From: CAVQOB01 sp963714325 | GTDB lineage: Bacteria > Pseudomonadota > Alphaproteobacteria > Rhizobiales > Hyphomicrobiaceae | DNA length: 64,000 nt | Direction of reading: 5' to 3' | NCBI GenBank assembly: GCA_963714325.1 | Contig: CAVQOB010000008.1 | Coordinates: 310,001-374,000 of the forward strand | Part shown: positions 25,941 through 35,198 of the stretch, in pieces | Layout: every line of letters begins with the position of its first letter | Numbering within the stretch: position 1 is the stretch's first letter | Program-made: the position numbers and the translations under genes | Notes under the pieces: generated by a model | What the model was told of the DNA's origin: nothing | Seen by the model: the letters and a program-made list of their open reading frames with translations, nothing else | The model's database searches: none

Positions 25941-26017
25941 TGGTACCGCTTCCCTGGCTTGAACAGGGGACCTCTAGATCCACAATCTAGCGCTCTAACC
26001 AACTGAGCTAAAGCGGC
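25941..26017 (-). tRNA. tRNA-His (anticodon GTG), without G-1, A73
   Basis: Cloverleaf read on minus: acceptor GCCGCTT pairs with AAGCGGT, D arm GCTC...GAGC, anticodon stem CTAGA/TCTAG with loop TTGTGGA (anticodon GTG), T stem CCCTG/CAGGG with loop TTCAAGC, discriminator A73 and encoded CCA. The base before the acceptor stem is T, not G, and position 73 is A, not C, so the otherwise near-universal G-1:C73 identity pair is absent. That state is known from a group of alphaproteobacteria. Confidence 0.95.
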
Positions 26018-26280
26018 ACTGGGGCGCGACGTCTAGATCCGACAACGGGTCGGTTGCTGCGCCGCACAAACGACGAAAGGCCACCCATTGGGGGAGGCCG
26101 ATCACGATGAGCGGCAAAATAGTCGCTCTCGACCGCGCTGCCAAGGCTTTTCGTCGCGTCCTTTTGGTCAATGCCAGTCGCCCCCATCAACCAGCATGCG
26201 CACACCGCATGTTTACGGTGCAGCACAGTCAGCAAGTGGGATCTAATTCGTTTTACAAATCCAGGCTCGCGACCCTATCA

Positions 26281-26292
26281 TTTGCATGCAAA
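26281..26292 (+). promoter_or_regulatory. Palindrome TTTGCATGCAAA upstream of hyuA, candidate operator
   Basis: A perfect 12-base palindrome 43 bases before the hyuA ATG. It directly follows a plausible -10 (TATCAT, 26275-26280) spaced 18 bases from TTTTAC. A repressor bound here would cover the start site. The MarR protein encoded within the operon is the natural candidate ligand-sensing repressor; this link is inference. Confidence 0.45.
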
Positions 26293-26334
26293 CGACCGTG
26301 CAGCCGGACGGCGCAAGCCAGGAACTGAGCCAGA

Positions 26335-28392
26335 ATGAACCCGACAACCCGGCGCATAGCCGGCATTGATATCGGCGGAACATTCACCGATCTCCTGATC
26401 CTAGAGGAGATTGGAGGCGAGGCGCATGTCCGGATCGCAAAAATTCCGACCACGCCAGGCAATCAGGCCGAGGGCGTGCTTCAAGCCATCGACGCAACAG
26501 GAGTCTCTCCGGCTGATCTCGATCTGATCATCCACGGCACGACCGCCACGACCAACGCTGTTCTCGAGCGCAAAGTCGCCAATGTCGGTCTCATCACGAC
26601 GCGCGGATTCCGCGACAGCTTGGAACTCGGCCGACGCACGCGACCCAATGCCTACGGCATGACCGGAAAATTCGAGCCGCTGATACCGCGGCAGCGCCGA
26701 TTCGAAGTCAACGAACGCATAATGGCGACCGGCGCGGTGCGTGAGGCGCTCGACGAGGACACAGTCGTGCGCGCAATCGAAGCATTGCTCGCCATGGGCA
26801 CCGAAGCATTGGTCATCCACTTCCTACACAGTTATGCCAATCCTGCGCACGAGTTGCGTGCCGGCGAACTCGCACGTGCACGCTGGCCCAATGCTTACAT
26901 CACGCTGGGTCATGCCCTACTGTCCGAATTCCGCGAGTACGAGCGCGGTACCACAGCAAGCGTGAACGCAGCCGTGCAGCCGATCCTGGACCGCTACGTT
27001 CGCCGGCTCGCAGACGACCTCGCGCGGCGGGGCTACAAGCGTGACCTTTTGATCATGAACGGCAATGGCGGCACGGTTGCGGCCAAGTTCGCCATGCGCG
27101 ACGCGGCAAAGACCGTGATGTCAGGTCCAGCATCTGGCGTCATGGCCGCCGCTGCGATACTCGCCGCAACTGGCATCAAGAATGCTATAACCTATGACAT
27201 GGGCGGCACGTCGACCGATGTCGCGCTAATCGACGGTGGCGTGCCTGCGGTCTCGGCCGAACTCTCTATCGATTACGGCCTGCCCATTCACGTGCCGATG
27301 GTCGACGTGCGCACGGTTGGGGCCGGTGGCGGCTCTATTGCATCGATCAACGCCGCAAGCATGTTGAAAGTTGGCCCCGAGAGCGCGGGAGCAACGCCCG
27401 GGCCGATTTGCTTTGGTCGTGGTGGCACGTTGCCAACCGTGACCGACGCGAATGTCATTTTAGGCCGCTTGCCACCTGACAGGTTACTCGCCGTCGACCA
27501 TGCCATGTCGGTCGATCAGGTGCGCAGCGTATTCGCGCGCACCCTCGCAGAGCCCTTAGGTCTCAGCGTCGATGCCGCAGCCGCCGCCGTGCTGCACTTG
27601 TCGTCCATGCACATGGCCGGCGCCATTCGCATGGTCTCGCTATCGCGCGGCCACGACCCCCGCGACTTCGTGTTACTCGCATTCGGCGGCGCAGGCCCGT
27701 TGCATGCCGTGGCACTTGCGCGCGAACTTGGAATTCCCGAAGTGTTGGTGCCGGCGCGCCCAGGCCTGACCAATGCGCTGGGATGCCTCGCGGCGAATTT
27801 GCGTCAGGACTTTGTCCAGACGCTCAACGTGCCGCTCGACGCAGCCGACATGGCCGAGATCGACGCCATATTTGCCGCCCAGGAAAACCGCGGTCGCGCA
27901 ATCAATGGCGCGCAACAGGCAGAGATCGTCGAGACGGTCGTGCAGCGCTCAGCCGACATGCAGTTCCGTGGCCAGACGCATCTAATCCGCGTGGCGCTGC
28001 CGCAAGAGACGTTGACGCGCGCAGCACTGCAGGCGCTATTCGAATGCGCATACTTTCAACGGTTCGAGATTCAGATGCCTGAAATCAAGGCGCAGCTGGT
28101 CAATCTCAACACGTCGGTGATCGGCAAGCGCCGGTCGTTCCCGATCGACCATTTGCTCGATTCCTCAGCGCGAGCCACGAGCCTTGGTGCAGCCATTACC
28201 GGCCGGCGCATGCTATATGCCGACGGGGCATGGCACGATACGCCAATCTATGCACGCGAACGCTTGCCCGCGACAACGATGATTGTCGGGCCTGCGGTTA
28301 TTGAGCAGATTGATGCAACGACAGTGATCGAGCCCAATGCAACGGCAACCACCGATCCTGTCGGCAATCTGCGGATCAAGGTGACAGCATGA
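26335..28392 (+). CDS. hyuA: Hydantoinase/oxoprolinase family protein, subunit A (HyuA)
   Basis: 685 residues. Actin-like ATPase fold: phosphate-1 motif IAGIDIGGTFTDLLIL at the start, GTTATTNAVLERK, NAITYDMGGTSTDVALIDGG (phosphate-2) and RTVGAGGGSIASINAAS. HyuA with HyuB forms ATP-dependent ring-opening enzymes (N-methylhydantoinase, 5-oxoprolinase, acetone carboxylase relatives) that phosphorylate an amide oxygen to open a lactam or hydantoin. First gene of an eight-gene operon; the stop overlaps hyuB by four bases. With a molybdenum hydroxylase and 6-hydroxynicotinate-reductase-like protein downstream, the likely substrate is a reduced ring lactam. Confidence 0.9.
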   Translation: MNPTTRRIAGIDIGGTFTDLLILEEIGGEAHVRIAKIPTTPGNQAEGVLQAIDATGVSPADLDLIIHGTTATTNAVLERKVANVGLITTRGFRDSLELGRRTRPNAYGMTGKFEPLIPRQRRFEVNERIMATGAVREALDEDTVVRAIEALLAMGTEALVIHFLHSYANPAHELRAGELARARWPNAYITLGHALLSEFREYERGTTASVNAAVQPILDRYVRRLADDLARRGYKRDLLIMNGNGGTVAAKFAMRDAAKTVMSGPASGVMAAAAILAATGIKNAITYDMGGTSTDVALIDGGVPAVSAELSIDYGLPIHVPMVDVRTVGAGGGSIASINAASMLKVGPESAGATPGPICFGRGGTLPTVTDANVILGRLPPDRLLAVDHAMSVDQVRSVFARTLAEPLGLSVDAAAAAVLHLSSMHMAGAIRMVSLSRGHDPRDFVLLAFGGAGPLHAVALARELGIPEVLVPARPGLTNALGCLAANLRQDFVQTLNVPLDAADMAEIDAIFAAQENRGRAINGAQQAEIVETVVQRSADMQFRGQTHLIRVALPQETLTRAALQALFECAYFQRFEIQMPEIKAQLVNLNTSVIGKRRSFPIDHLLDSSARATSLGAAITGRRMLYADGAWHDTPIYARERLPATTMIVGPAVIEQIDATTVIEPNATATTDPVGNLRIKVTA

Positions 28393-30059
28393 GCGGCCGC
28401 ATCCTCGATCCGCTGACGCTCGCGGTGATCCAGGCCGGACTTGGTCAAGTTTGCAACGAAATGGATGTCGCCTTCTCGCGCGCTGCATTCTCACCTGTCA
28501 TCGCCGAAGCCGACGATCGCGCCGACGGAATTTATGATCGCGACACCGGAGCATTGGTCGCGCAAGGCGAGCTGGGGCTACCGGTGTTCGTCGGCACGAT
28601 GCAGTCCTCGACCGAGCATCTCATTCGTCTGATCCGCGAAGGCAAAGCCAGCAAACCTGAACCGGACGACATCTACATCGTCAATGACCCTTATCTCGGC
28701 GGCACGCACCTGATGGACGTCCGCTTTGTGCTGCCATTCTTCTATCAAGGCGAGCATGTCTGCTGGCTGCAGAACACCGGCCACTGGCCCGATATCGGTG
28801 GCGCCGTCCCCGGCGGGTTCTCCGCCAAAGCGACTGAGGTCGAGCAGGAAGGCCTCCGCATCCCGCCGGTCAAGCTGTTCAAACGCGGCGTACTCGATCC
28901 TGAGATCTATGCCATCATCATGTCGAATATCCGAGTTGCCGGACAGCGCGTCGGCGACATCAAGGCGCAAGCTGCCGCGCTGAAGGTCGGCCATCGCCGC
29001 CTAACGGATTTGATCGATCGCTATGGGTTGGCGACGTTCCGCGCGGCAATCGCTGAGCTGAGATCCCGCGCCGCCGCGCTGATGCGGTCGCACCTGCGTT
29101 CAATTCCCGATGGGTGCTACCGCGCGAACGCCTATGTCGACTCCGACGGCGTCGTTGACGCGCCATTGACGATCGCGCTCGCAGTAACGAAGTCAGGCGA
29201 CACGTTGCAATTCGATTTTTCTGGTTCGTCGCCGCCCTGTCGCGGGCCGATGAACTCGGTATTGGCAACAACCTTTTCCGCCGTCTATCTCGCCGTCCGC
29301 CACATCTTCCCCGATACCCCGCTGAATGCCGGAGCCTTCGCGCCGTTATCGATCACTGGCTATCAGGGAACATTCCTGGATGCGCAGTATCCGCGCCCAG
29401 TCTCGGGCTGCGCAGCCGAAGTCTCGCAGCGCATCGCTGAAGCGGTATTCTTGGCGCTCGTGCAAGCCATTCCGACCAAGGTTACAGCCGCGCCGGCCGG
29501 GACATCCGGTAACTTTGTGCTCGGCGGTGTCGACCCGCAAACGGGCGCCGGTTATGTGATGTATCAAATCACTGGCGGCGGCTACGGTGGCAACGCGGCG
29601 CATGATGGCCTCACCAATGGCTGCTCGACGATCGGGATTTCAAAAACGCCGCCGGTCGAAGTCATGGAGCAGAAGTTCCCGGTATTGTTCCGCCGATTTG
29701 CCCTGCGCGAGGGCTCGGCCGGCGCCGGCGAGAAGCGCGGCGGCTTTGGCGTGCACTATGAAATCGAATTACTGCGGGGCCAAGCCCAAGCCGCTTTTGT
29801 GATGGATCACGGACGATTTGGACCGCCCGGCGTGCTCGGCGGCGGCGACGGCGCGCCCAATGTCGTCCGCATTCACCGGGACGAAAAAACTTTCACGCCG
29901 CTGCATCTCTCGAAAGACCAGGACATCACTATCAATGCCGGTGACCGCGTGGAGGTGATGACACCCGGCGGCGGTGGTTATGGCGATCCAGCCAAACGCG
30001 ATCTGGCGTTGATCGCCCGCGACCAGATGCGCGGGTATTTCCCGAAGGGGAGTGCGTGA
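28389..30059 (+). CDS. hyuB: Hydantoinase/oxoprolinase family protein, subunit B (HyuB)
   Basis: 556 residues, start overlapping hyuA (ATGA). Family start DPLTLAVIQAGLGQVCNEMD, then EADDRADGIYDRDTGALVAQ, NDPYLGGTHLMDVRFVLPFF, NTGHWPDIGGAVPGGFS and the C-terminal VMTPGGGGYGDPAKRD. HyuB carries the hydrolytic half of the HyuAB reaction. The shape is complete and the next gene starts at the stop (TGATG), so both subunits are made in step with the Mo-hydroxylase subunits. Confidence 0.9.
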   Translation: MSGRILDPLTLAVIQAGLGQVCNEMDVAFSRAAFSPVIAEADDRADGIYDRDTGALVAQGELGLPVFVGTMQSSTEHLIRLIREGKASKPEPDDIYIVNDPYLGGTHLMDVRFVLPFFYQGEHVCWLQNTGHWPDIGGAVPGGFSAKATEVEQEGLRIPPVKLFKRGVLDPEIYAIIMSNIRVAGQRVGDIKAQAAALKVGHRRLTDLIDRYGLATFRAAIAELRSRAAALMRSHLRSIPDGCYRANAYVDSDGVVDAPLTIALAVTKSGDTLQFDFSGSSPPCRGPMNSVLATTFSAVYLAVRHIFPDTPLNAGAFAPLSITGYQGTFLDAQYPRPVSGCAAEVSQRIAEAVFLALVQAIPTKVTAAPAGTSGNFVLGGVDPQTGAGYVMYQITGGGYGGNAAHDGLTNGCSTIGISKTPPVEVMEQKFPVLFRRFALREGSAGAGEKRGGFGVHYEIELLRGQAQAAFVMDHGRFGPPGVLGGGDGAPNVVRIHRDEKTFTPLHLSKDQDITINAGDRVEVMTPGGGGYGDPAKRDLALIARDQMRGYFPKGSA

Positions 30060-30913
30060 TGGTCGCCTACTTCCAGCCAACGACGTTGCAAGAGGCTGTC
30101 GCCATTCTCAGCCGACAGGACGCGACGGTATTGGCTGGTGCGACCGATATCTACCCGGCCAAGACGACACGGGCGGGATGGGGCGATCGGCGCCATCGCG
30201 ATGTTCTCGACATCTCACGCATCGCGTCTCTGCGGGGCATTGAAGATCGCGGCGATCACTGGTGGATCGGCGCACTAGCGACCTGGTCTGATTTGATCCA
30301 CGCCCAACTGCCGCCGCAGTTCGATGGGTTGAAACAAGCCGCGAGCGAAGTCGGCGGATTGCAGATCCAGAACCGCGGCACGGTTGTCGGCAATTGCTGT
30401 ACGGCGTCGCCGGCTGGTGATGGAATCCCATGTTTACTGTCACTGGACGCAGAAATGGAATGCGTTGGTGGAACTGAGTTTCGTGTGCCCGTTGCCCAAT
30501 TCTTCACCGGTTATCGCAAGACAGCGGTCAGCGGCTGCGGCGAGCTGGTCACCGGTATTCGCGTCCCCAAGCGCGGCGGGCAGGGATACTTCCTCAAACT
30601 CGGCGCGCGCCACTATCTCGTGATCTCCATCGCCATGGTCGCCGCCGTAATCGAGACCGATCCGGTCGGCCGAATCTTATCTGCTGCTGTCGCCGTTGGT
30701 GCGTGCTCGGCCGTGGCGCAACGATTGCCCCTATTGGAGGCGGTGTTGATCGGGCAGCCGCCGAACCCGGACCTGGTTCGCGCCGAGCATCTGGCGCATC
30801 TTGCCCCCATCGATGACGTCCGAGCGACCGCCGGCTATCGCCACGTTGCCGCCCTCCAATTGGTCCGTGATGTCATTCGCCACTACAGCGAAACCGCCGG
30901 GGGAGAAGCCTGA
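30059..30913 (+). CDS. FAD-binding subunit of a molybdenum hydroxylase (CoxM/XdhB type)
   Basis: 284 residues from the ATG at 30059, with AAGGGGAG upstream; it overlaps the hyuB stop by one base. FAD domain of the CO dehydrogenase/xanthine dehydrogenase medium subunit: VLAGATDIYPA (pyrophosphate loop), GLKQAASEVGGLQIQNRGTVVGNCCTASPAGDGIPCLLSLDAEM (second FAD loop, usually with a [4Fe-4S]-free TxGGN-like turn), and a C-terminal CO_deh_flav_C domain (YFLKLGARHYLVISIAMVAAVI). It passes electrons from the FeS clusters to the final acceptor. Partner of the next gene. Confidence 0.87.
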   Translation: MVAYFQPTTLQEAVAILSRQDATVLAGATDIYPAKTTRAGWGDRRHRDVLDISRIASLRGIEDRGDHWWIGALATWSDLIHAQLPPQFDGLKQAASEVGGLQIQNRGTVVGNCCTASPAGDGIPCLLSLDAEMECVGGTEFRVPVAQFFTGYRKTAVSGCGELVTGIRVPKRGGQGYFLKLGARHYLVISIAMVAAVIETDPVGRILSAAVAVGACSAVAQRLPLLEAVLIGQPPNPDLVRAEHLAHLAPIDDVRATAGYRHVAALQLVRDVIRHYSETAGGEA

Positions 30914-33699
30914 TGAACGACGCCTTGCCGGCAATGACCATCACAATGACGCTCAACGACGTTGAAGAGCCGATAGCTGTCACGCCGTTCGACACGCTGG
31001 CCGACACTTTGCGCCGGCACACACGCGGCATGCAGCGATTCACTGGCACCAAGATCGGCTGCGATGCTGGTGATTGCGGTGCGTGCACGGTGCTCATGAA
31101 TGGCGCGCAAATTTGCTCTTGCCTCGTGCCAGCCATGCAGGCCAATGGCGCAACAATCACAACCATCGAGCACAATGACGCGCTCGCGGTGAAACTCAAG
31201 CAGGCATTCCTCATACACGGTGCGGCGCAGTGCGGAATTTGCACGCCTGGCATGATCATGGCGGCGCGGGATCTGCTTTTGCGCAACCCAGTTCCGTCTC
31301 GCAGTGCCATCAAAGACGCACTCGGTGGTGTTCTGTGCCGCTGCACCGGTTACACGAAAATCATCGAAGCGGTCGCAAGCCTCGCCAATGACGCACGGCC
31401 TGTCGTCGTGGAGCCGCAAGCCGTCGGCCAGTCAATTGCGAAAGTCGACGGCACAGCGATGGTCAACGGGTCGATGTGTTACGGCGCAGATTGGGCGCCA
31501 GCCGACGCGTTGTGGCTACGGGTCGTGCGCTCACCGCACGCGCACGCCACGTTTACGTTCGGTGACCTCGCTGCCTTCCAAAAGAAACATCAACTCGCCG
31601 CCGTCCTGACGGCCAAGGACGTGCCAGGCGCTAACGCATTCGGAGTATTTCCAAACACCAAGGATCAACCGGTTTTTGCTGAGCAGTTTGTGCGCTTTCG
31701 CGGTGAGGCCGTGCTTGGGTTGGTCGGCGAGAAAGACATTGTCGCCGCCATCAGCGACGCCGACGTCCCCATCACATGGTCGCCACGGCCAGCCTTATCA
31801 GGTGTTGACGCTGCACTGGCCGACGGCGCATCGCCCGTCCATGCGTACATCCCCGACAACGTCCTGACGCGCGGCAATTTACGAAGCGGCGATATTGTGA
31901 GCGGCCATGCGCATGCCGCCGCCACAGTCGAGGGCCGTTTCGAGACAGCGTTTGTCGAGCACGCCTACATCGAGCCTGAGGCAGGGTTTGCCGAGCCGAT
32001 GGCAGGTCAGCCGCGCCGCATTCGTATCACCGCTTGCACGCAAGCGCCGTACATGGATCGAGAAGAAGTGGCGCGCGTCCTCGGCATCGCCCAAGTTGAT
32101 GTGGTGGTGCAGCCGACCGCCTGCGGTGGTGGGTTTGGTGGCAAGCTCGACGTTTCCGTTCAGCCGCTGCTCGCGGTTGCTGCGTGGAAACTGCAGCGCC
32201 CTGTGCGCGTGATTTACAGTCGCGTTGAAAGCATGACGTCGACGACAAAGCGCCACCCAGCGAGGATCTGGGCCAAGGCGTCGGCCGATGCCGAAGGACA
32301 CCTCGCTGCGTTTGAAATGACGGCCGACTTCAATACCGGCGCCTACGCATCCTGGGGCCCGACTGTCGCCAATCGCGTCCCCGTGCATGCGACGGGCCCC
32401 TACAAGGTTCCACACGTCCGGAACCGAACGCGCGCGGTCCACACTAACGATACACCGGCTGGTGCATTCCGCGGATTCGGTGTGCCGCAAGCTGCCATCG
32501 CTAACGAAACACTGATGGATGAACTTGCCGACAAGCTCGGTTTGGATCGCTGGGATATCCGCCGCCGCAACGCTCTTGGGCGCGGCGATCGCACGCCGAG
32601 CGGTCAAGTGCTCACCGCCTCGGCTGGGCTGCCAGAATGTCTCGATGCACTGCATCCAGCCTGGATCAAGGCGCTCGCTGCGGCCGCGACACACAATGCC
32701 CACAACGATCGCCACAAGCGCGGCGTCGGCATTGCATGCATGTGGTACGGCTGCGGCAACACATCGATGTCAAATCCAAGCGAGATGCGGATGACGCTGG
32801 ATCAGCACGGCTTCACACTGTGGTCCGGCGCCGTGGATATTGGACAGGGTTCAAATACCGTCATGCTGCAGATTGCAGCAGATGCGCTTGGGGCCAACAT
32901 GACAGCGCTGCGACTGGGCTCGAGCGGCGAATTCTCAAGTCCGAGCACCGATGACGCCCTCGATGCCGGCAAGACCAGCGCGTCCCGCCAGACTTTTGTG
33001 TCAGGCAATGCCGCGCGCTTGGCCGCGCAAGACTTGCGCGCAAAGCTGTTGCGCACAACCAATGCAGCGCCCGACGCGCGCTTCGATATGGTTCCGCAAT
33101 CAGCAAACGGCCGATCCGCACTGGTCATCAAGGATCGCGATGGACGGCGCGAGGTGCCGTTTGCGCAATTGCAATCCGTCGCCGGTCTGCAAGGTTACGG
33201 CCGCTACGACCCACCAACGACGCCGCTGGACGACAACGGCCAAGGTACGCCTTACGCAACCTATGGTTTCGCAGCCCAAATCGCCGAAGTCGACGTCGAT
33301 ATCAAGCTCGGCACGACCAAGGTCCGACACATCCATGCCGCGCACGATGTCGGCCGCGCAATCAATCCGGTACAGGTCGAAGGTCAGATCCATGGCGGCA
33401 TTGCACAGGGCATCGGCCTCGCATTGATGGAAGAATACATCGCCGGCAAAACCGAAAACTTGCACGACTATCTGATCCCCACAGCTGGCGATATCCCGCC
33501 GATCACGACATACCTCATCGAGGACCCGGAGCCAGAAGGTCCATTCGGCGCCAAGGGTGTCGGCGAACCCGCGCTGATTGCAACAGCGCCAGCAATTTTA
33601 TCGGCGATCCGGCACGCTACTGGCATTACGATGCATCGCGTCCCCGTGCTGCCGCACAGGCTTTGGGAAGCATTGCAAAAGCGGGAGACGACCGCGTGA
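30913..33699 (+). CDS. Molybdenum hydroxylase, fused [2Fe-2S] and molybdopterin subunit
   Basis: 928 residues. Residues about 8-165 form the ferredoxin-like small subunit (KIGCDAGDCGACTVLMNGAQICSC; CGICTPGMIM; CRCTGYTKI). From about 170 the molybdopterin subunit follows: RVVRSPHAHA, ACGGGFGGKLD, GAFRGFGVPQAAIANE, DIGQGSNTVMLQIAAD and the catalytic-Glu motif GPFGAKGVGEPALI. The fusion of small and large subunits with a separate FAD subunit is the notable layout. Such enzymes hydroxylate carbon next to ring nitrogen; in a cluster with a 6-hydroxynicotinate-reductase-like gene, nicotinate or a related pyridine acid is the favoured substrate. Starts one base into the previous stop (TGATG). Confidence 0.9.
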   Translation: MNDALPAMTITMTLNDVEEPIAVTPFDTLADTLRRHTRGMQRFTGTKIGCDAGDCGACTVLMNGAQICSCLVPAMQANGATITTIEHNDALAVKLKQAFLIHGAAQCGICTPGMIMAARDLLLRNPVPSRSAIKDALGGVLCRCTGYTKIIEAVASLANDARPVVVEPQAVGQSIAKVDGTAMVNGSMCYGADWAPADALWLRVVRSPHAHATFTFGDLAAFQKKHQLAAVLTAKDVPGANAFGVFPNTKDQPVFAEQFVRFRGEAVLGLVGEKDIVAAISDADVPITWSPRPALSGVDAALADGASPVHAYIPDNVLTRGNLRSGDIVSGHAHAAATVEGRFETAFVEHAYIEPEAGFAEPMAGQPRRIRITACTQAPYMDREEVARVLGIAQVDVVVQPTACGGGFGGKLDVSVQPLLAVAAWKLQRPVRVIYSRVESMTSTTKRHPARIWAKASADAEGHLAAFEMTADFNTGAYASWGPTVANRVPVHATGPYKVPHVRNRTRAVHTNDTPAGAFRGFGVPQAAIANETLMDELADKLGLDRWDIRRRNALGRGDRTPSGQVLTASAGLPECLDALHPAWIKALAAAATHNAHNDRHKRGVGIACMWYGCGNTSMSNPSEMRMTLDQHGFTLWSGAVDIGQGSNTVMLQIAADALGANMTALRLGSSGEFSSPSTDDALDAGKTSASRQTFVSGNAARLAAQDLRAKLLRTTNAAPDARFDMVPQSANGRSALVIKDRDGRREVPFAQLQSVAGLQGYGRYDPPTTPLDDNGQGTPYATYGFAAQIAEVDVDIKLGTTKVRHIHAAHDVGRAINPVQVEGQIHGGIAQGIGLALMEEYIAGKTENLHDYLIPTAGDIPPITTYLIEDPEPEGPFGAKGVGEPALIATAPAILSAIRHATGITMHRVPVLPHRLWEALQKRETTA

Positions 33700-35198
33700 C
33701 CAATCCCGTTGATAAACTGTCGCCCGATGCGCGTTCGAAGCAATTCGGCGCGGCCGAAGCCGATGGCATCGTGCGTTGCGACGCGTGCCCAGTGCTCTGC
33801 CGTATTCGACCGGGGCGGCCGGGCGCCTGCTCGCGATATGCCAACGTTGACGGACGTCTCGTGCGGACCGACCCGCTTGTGTTGATGCAGCGTGCGTTCG
33901 ATGCAAGAGGCCAGAACGGCGACAGCGTGCCGCTCAAACCGGCTCGTACATTTGTCACGGGCGTTGGCGCCGGAACCACCTACCCCGACTACAAGCCGGC
34001 GCCGTTCATTGTAGCTGCAGAACACCACGGCATAGATACCGTCACGGTCGTGACCGAGGGTATCTTCAGCTATTGCGGCGTCAAAGTGAAAATCGACACC
34101 GACCGCCATCTCGGTTCGGAGACCGCGACCGTGCGCGTTGGTGATGAGCCCGTCGGGCATGTCACCACCGCTGAGTACGGCTCGCAAATGTTATCGATCG
34201 GTGGCGTCAGGCATCTGACTGGCGGCGCCAAGAAAGAAGGCAATGTCACCTGCGACACGCTGCTGAGGTTATGCTCGGGTGAGGCTGTGGAATTGCGGAT
34301 CGACGGCGGCCACCGTGTTGTCGCGCAGTCAGGGTGTGCGCCAATCGTCGACGGCAAGCCTGAGCAGCGCATGCGCGTTGGGTGCGGATCAGCAACTATC
34401 GGCATCTTTGCCCAGCAGTGGGCCGGTCATGTCGACGAGGTGATTGTCGTCGACGATCACATAACCGGCGTCCTGACCGAGCATCAAGCAGGCCGTGTGC
34501 TCAATATGCGTCCAGCTGGCATCCGCATCCGTGGACGTAAGTCAACGCCCGGTCGTTATTTCAAGGTCGCGGACCCCGGACTCGGTTGGGGCGGAACCGA
34601 TATCGCCGATCCCTTGGACATCCTTCAGAAGATCGATCCCGAAACGGCGTGGCCCGGCCTGCGCCTGTTGTTCACGTCGACGACGGGCGAAAATGCGCTT
34701 TACTGCGTCCTCGACGAGCATCTGCAACCCATCCCGGCGCCGATGCCCGAGGCAGTCGCTCGCGTTGTTGGACGCATCGGCGAGAATTGCGAGCCGTCGG
34801 TATGTTCGGTACTCTTTATGGCGGGCGCCGGGGGCTCGCTGCGCGCCGGCGTGACCGAGAACCCGATTTTGTTAACCCAATCGGTGCAACGCGGCGAGAC
34901 TCGAGTAACCATGGGTGGCGCACCCGTGCACGTTTGGCCGGGAGGTGGGATTACAATCATGGCCGACGTGGCACAGATGCCGAAGGGGTCTTTTGGTTAC
35001 GTGCCGACGCCCGCAATCGTGGCGCCTATCGAGTTCACGCTGCCGCGTTCGCTCTATCTGATACTCGGCGGCCACGCTGGCGACATCGTCCGCGTCGAAG
35101 ATATTATCGCTGCTGTCGCAGGGTCTGCGCGCATCGAAAACTGGAAGTCGTCCAACCCCTGGCCATTCGACCGGCCGCGTCTGGAGGAAAAGGCATGA
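33696..35198 (+). CDS. 6-hydroxynicotinate reductase-like iron-sulfur protein
   Basis: 500 residues from GTG 33696, whose GTGA overlaps the previous stop and which has GGGAG upstream. An N-terminal Cys cluster (CDACPVLCRIRPGRPGACSRY) would bind an FeS centre; the rest (YPDYKPAPFIVAAEHHGIDTVTVVTEGIFSYCGVKVKIDTD, GGVRHLTGGAKKEGN, RVGCGSATIGIFAQQWAG) matches, from memory, the family named after 6-hydroxynicotinate reductase of anaerobic nicotinate breakdown, which reduces 6-hydroxynicotinate to 1,4,5,6-tetrahydro-6-oxonicotinate with ferredoxin. Position after a Mo hydroxylase agrees with that order of reactions. Activity of the alphaproteobacterial homologues on this substrate is inference. Confidence 0.75.
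   Translation: MTNPVDKLSPDARSKQFGAAEADGIVRCDACPVLCRIRPGRPGACSRYANVDGRLVRTDPLVLMQRAFDARGQNGDSVPLKPARTFVTGVGAGTTYPDYKPAPFIVAAEHHGIDTVTVVTEGIFSYCGVKVKIDTDRHLGSETATVRVGDEPVGHVTTAEYGSQMLSIGGVRHLTGGAKKEGNVTCDTLLRLCSGEAVELRIDGGHRVVAQSGCAPIVDGKPEQRMRVGCGSATIGIFAQQWAGHVDEVIVVDDHITGVLTEHQAGRVLNMRPAGIRIRGRKSTPGRYFKVADPGLGWGGTDIADPLDILQKIDPETAWPGLRLLFTSTTGENALYCVLDEHLQPIPAPMPEAVARVVGRIGENCEPSVCSVLFMAGAGGSLRAGVTENPILLTQSVQRGETRVTMGGAPVHVWPGGGITIMADVAQMPKGSFGYVPTPAIVAPIEFTLPRSLYLILGGHAGDIVRVEDIIAAVAGSARIENWKSSNPWPFDRPRLEEKA

Noticed and set aside
26107..26328. 73-codon plus frame between tRNA-His and hyuA
   Set aside because: No ribosome site or recognisable protein; overlaps the presumed hyu promoter and palindrome.
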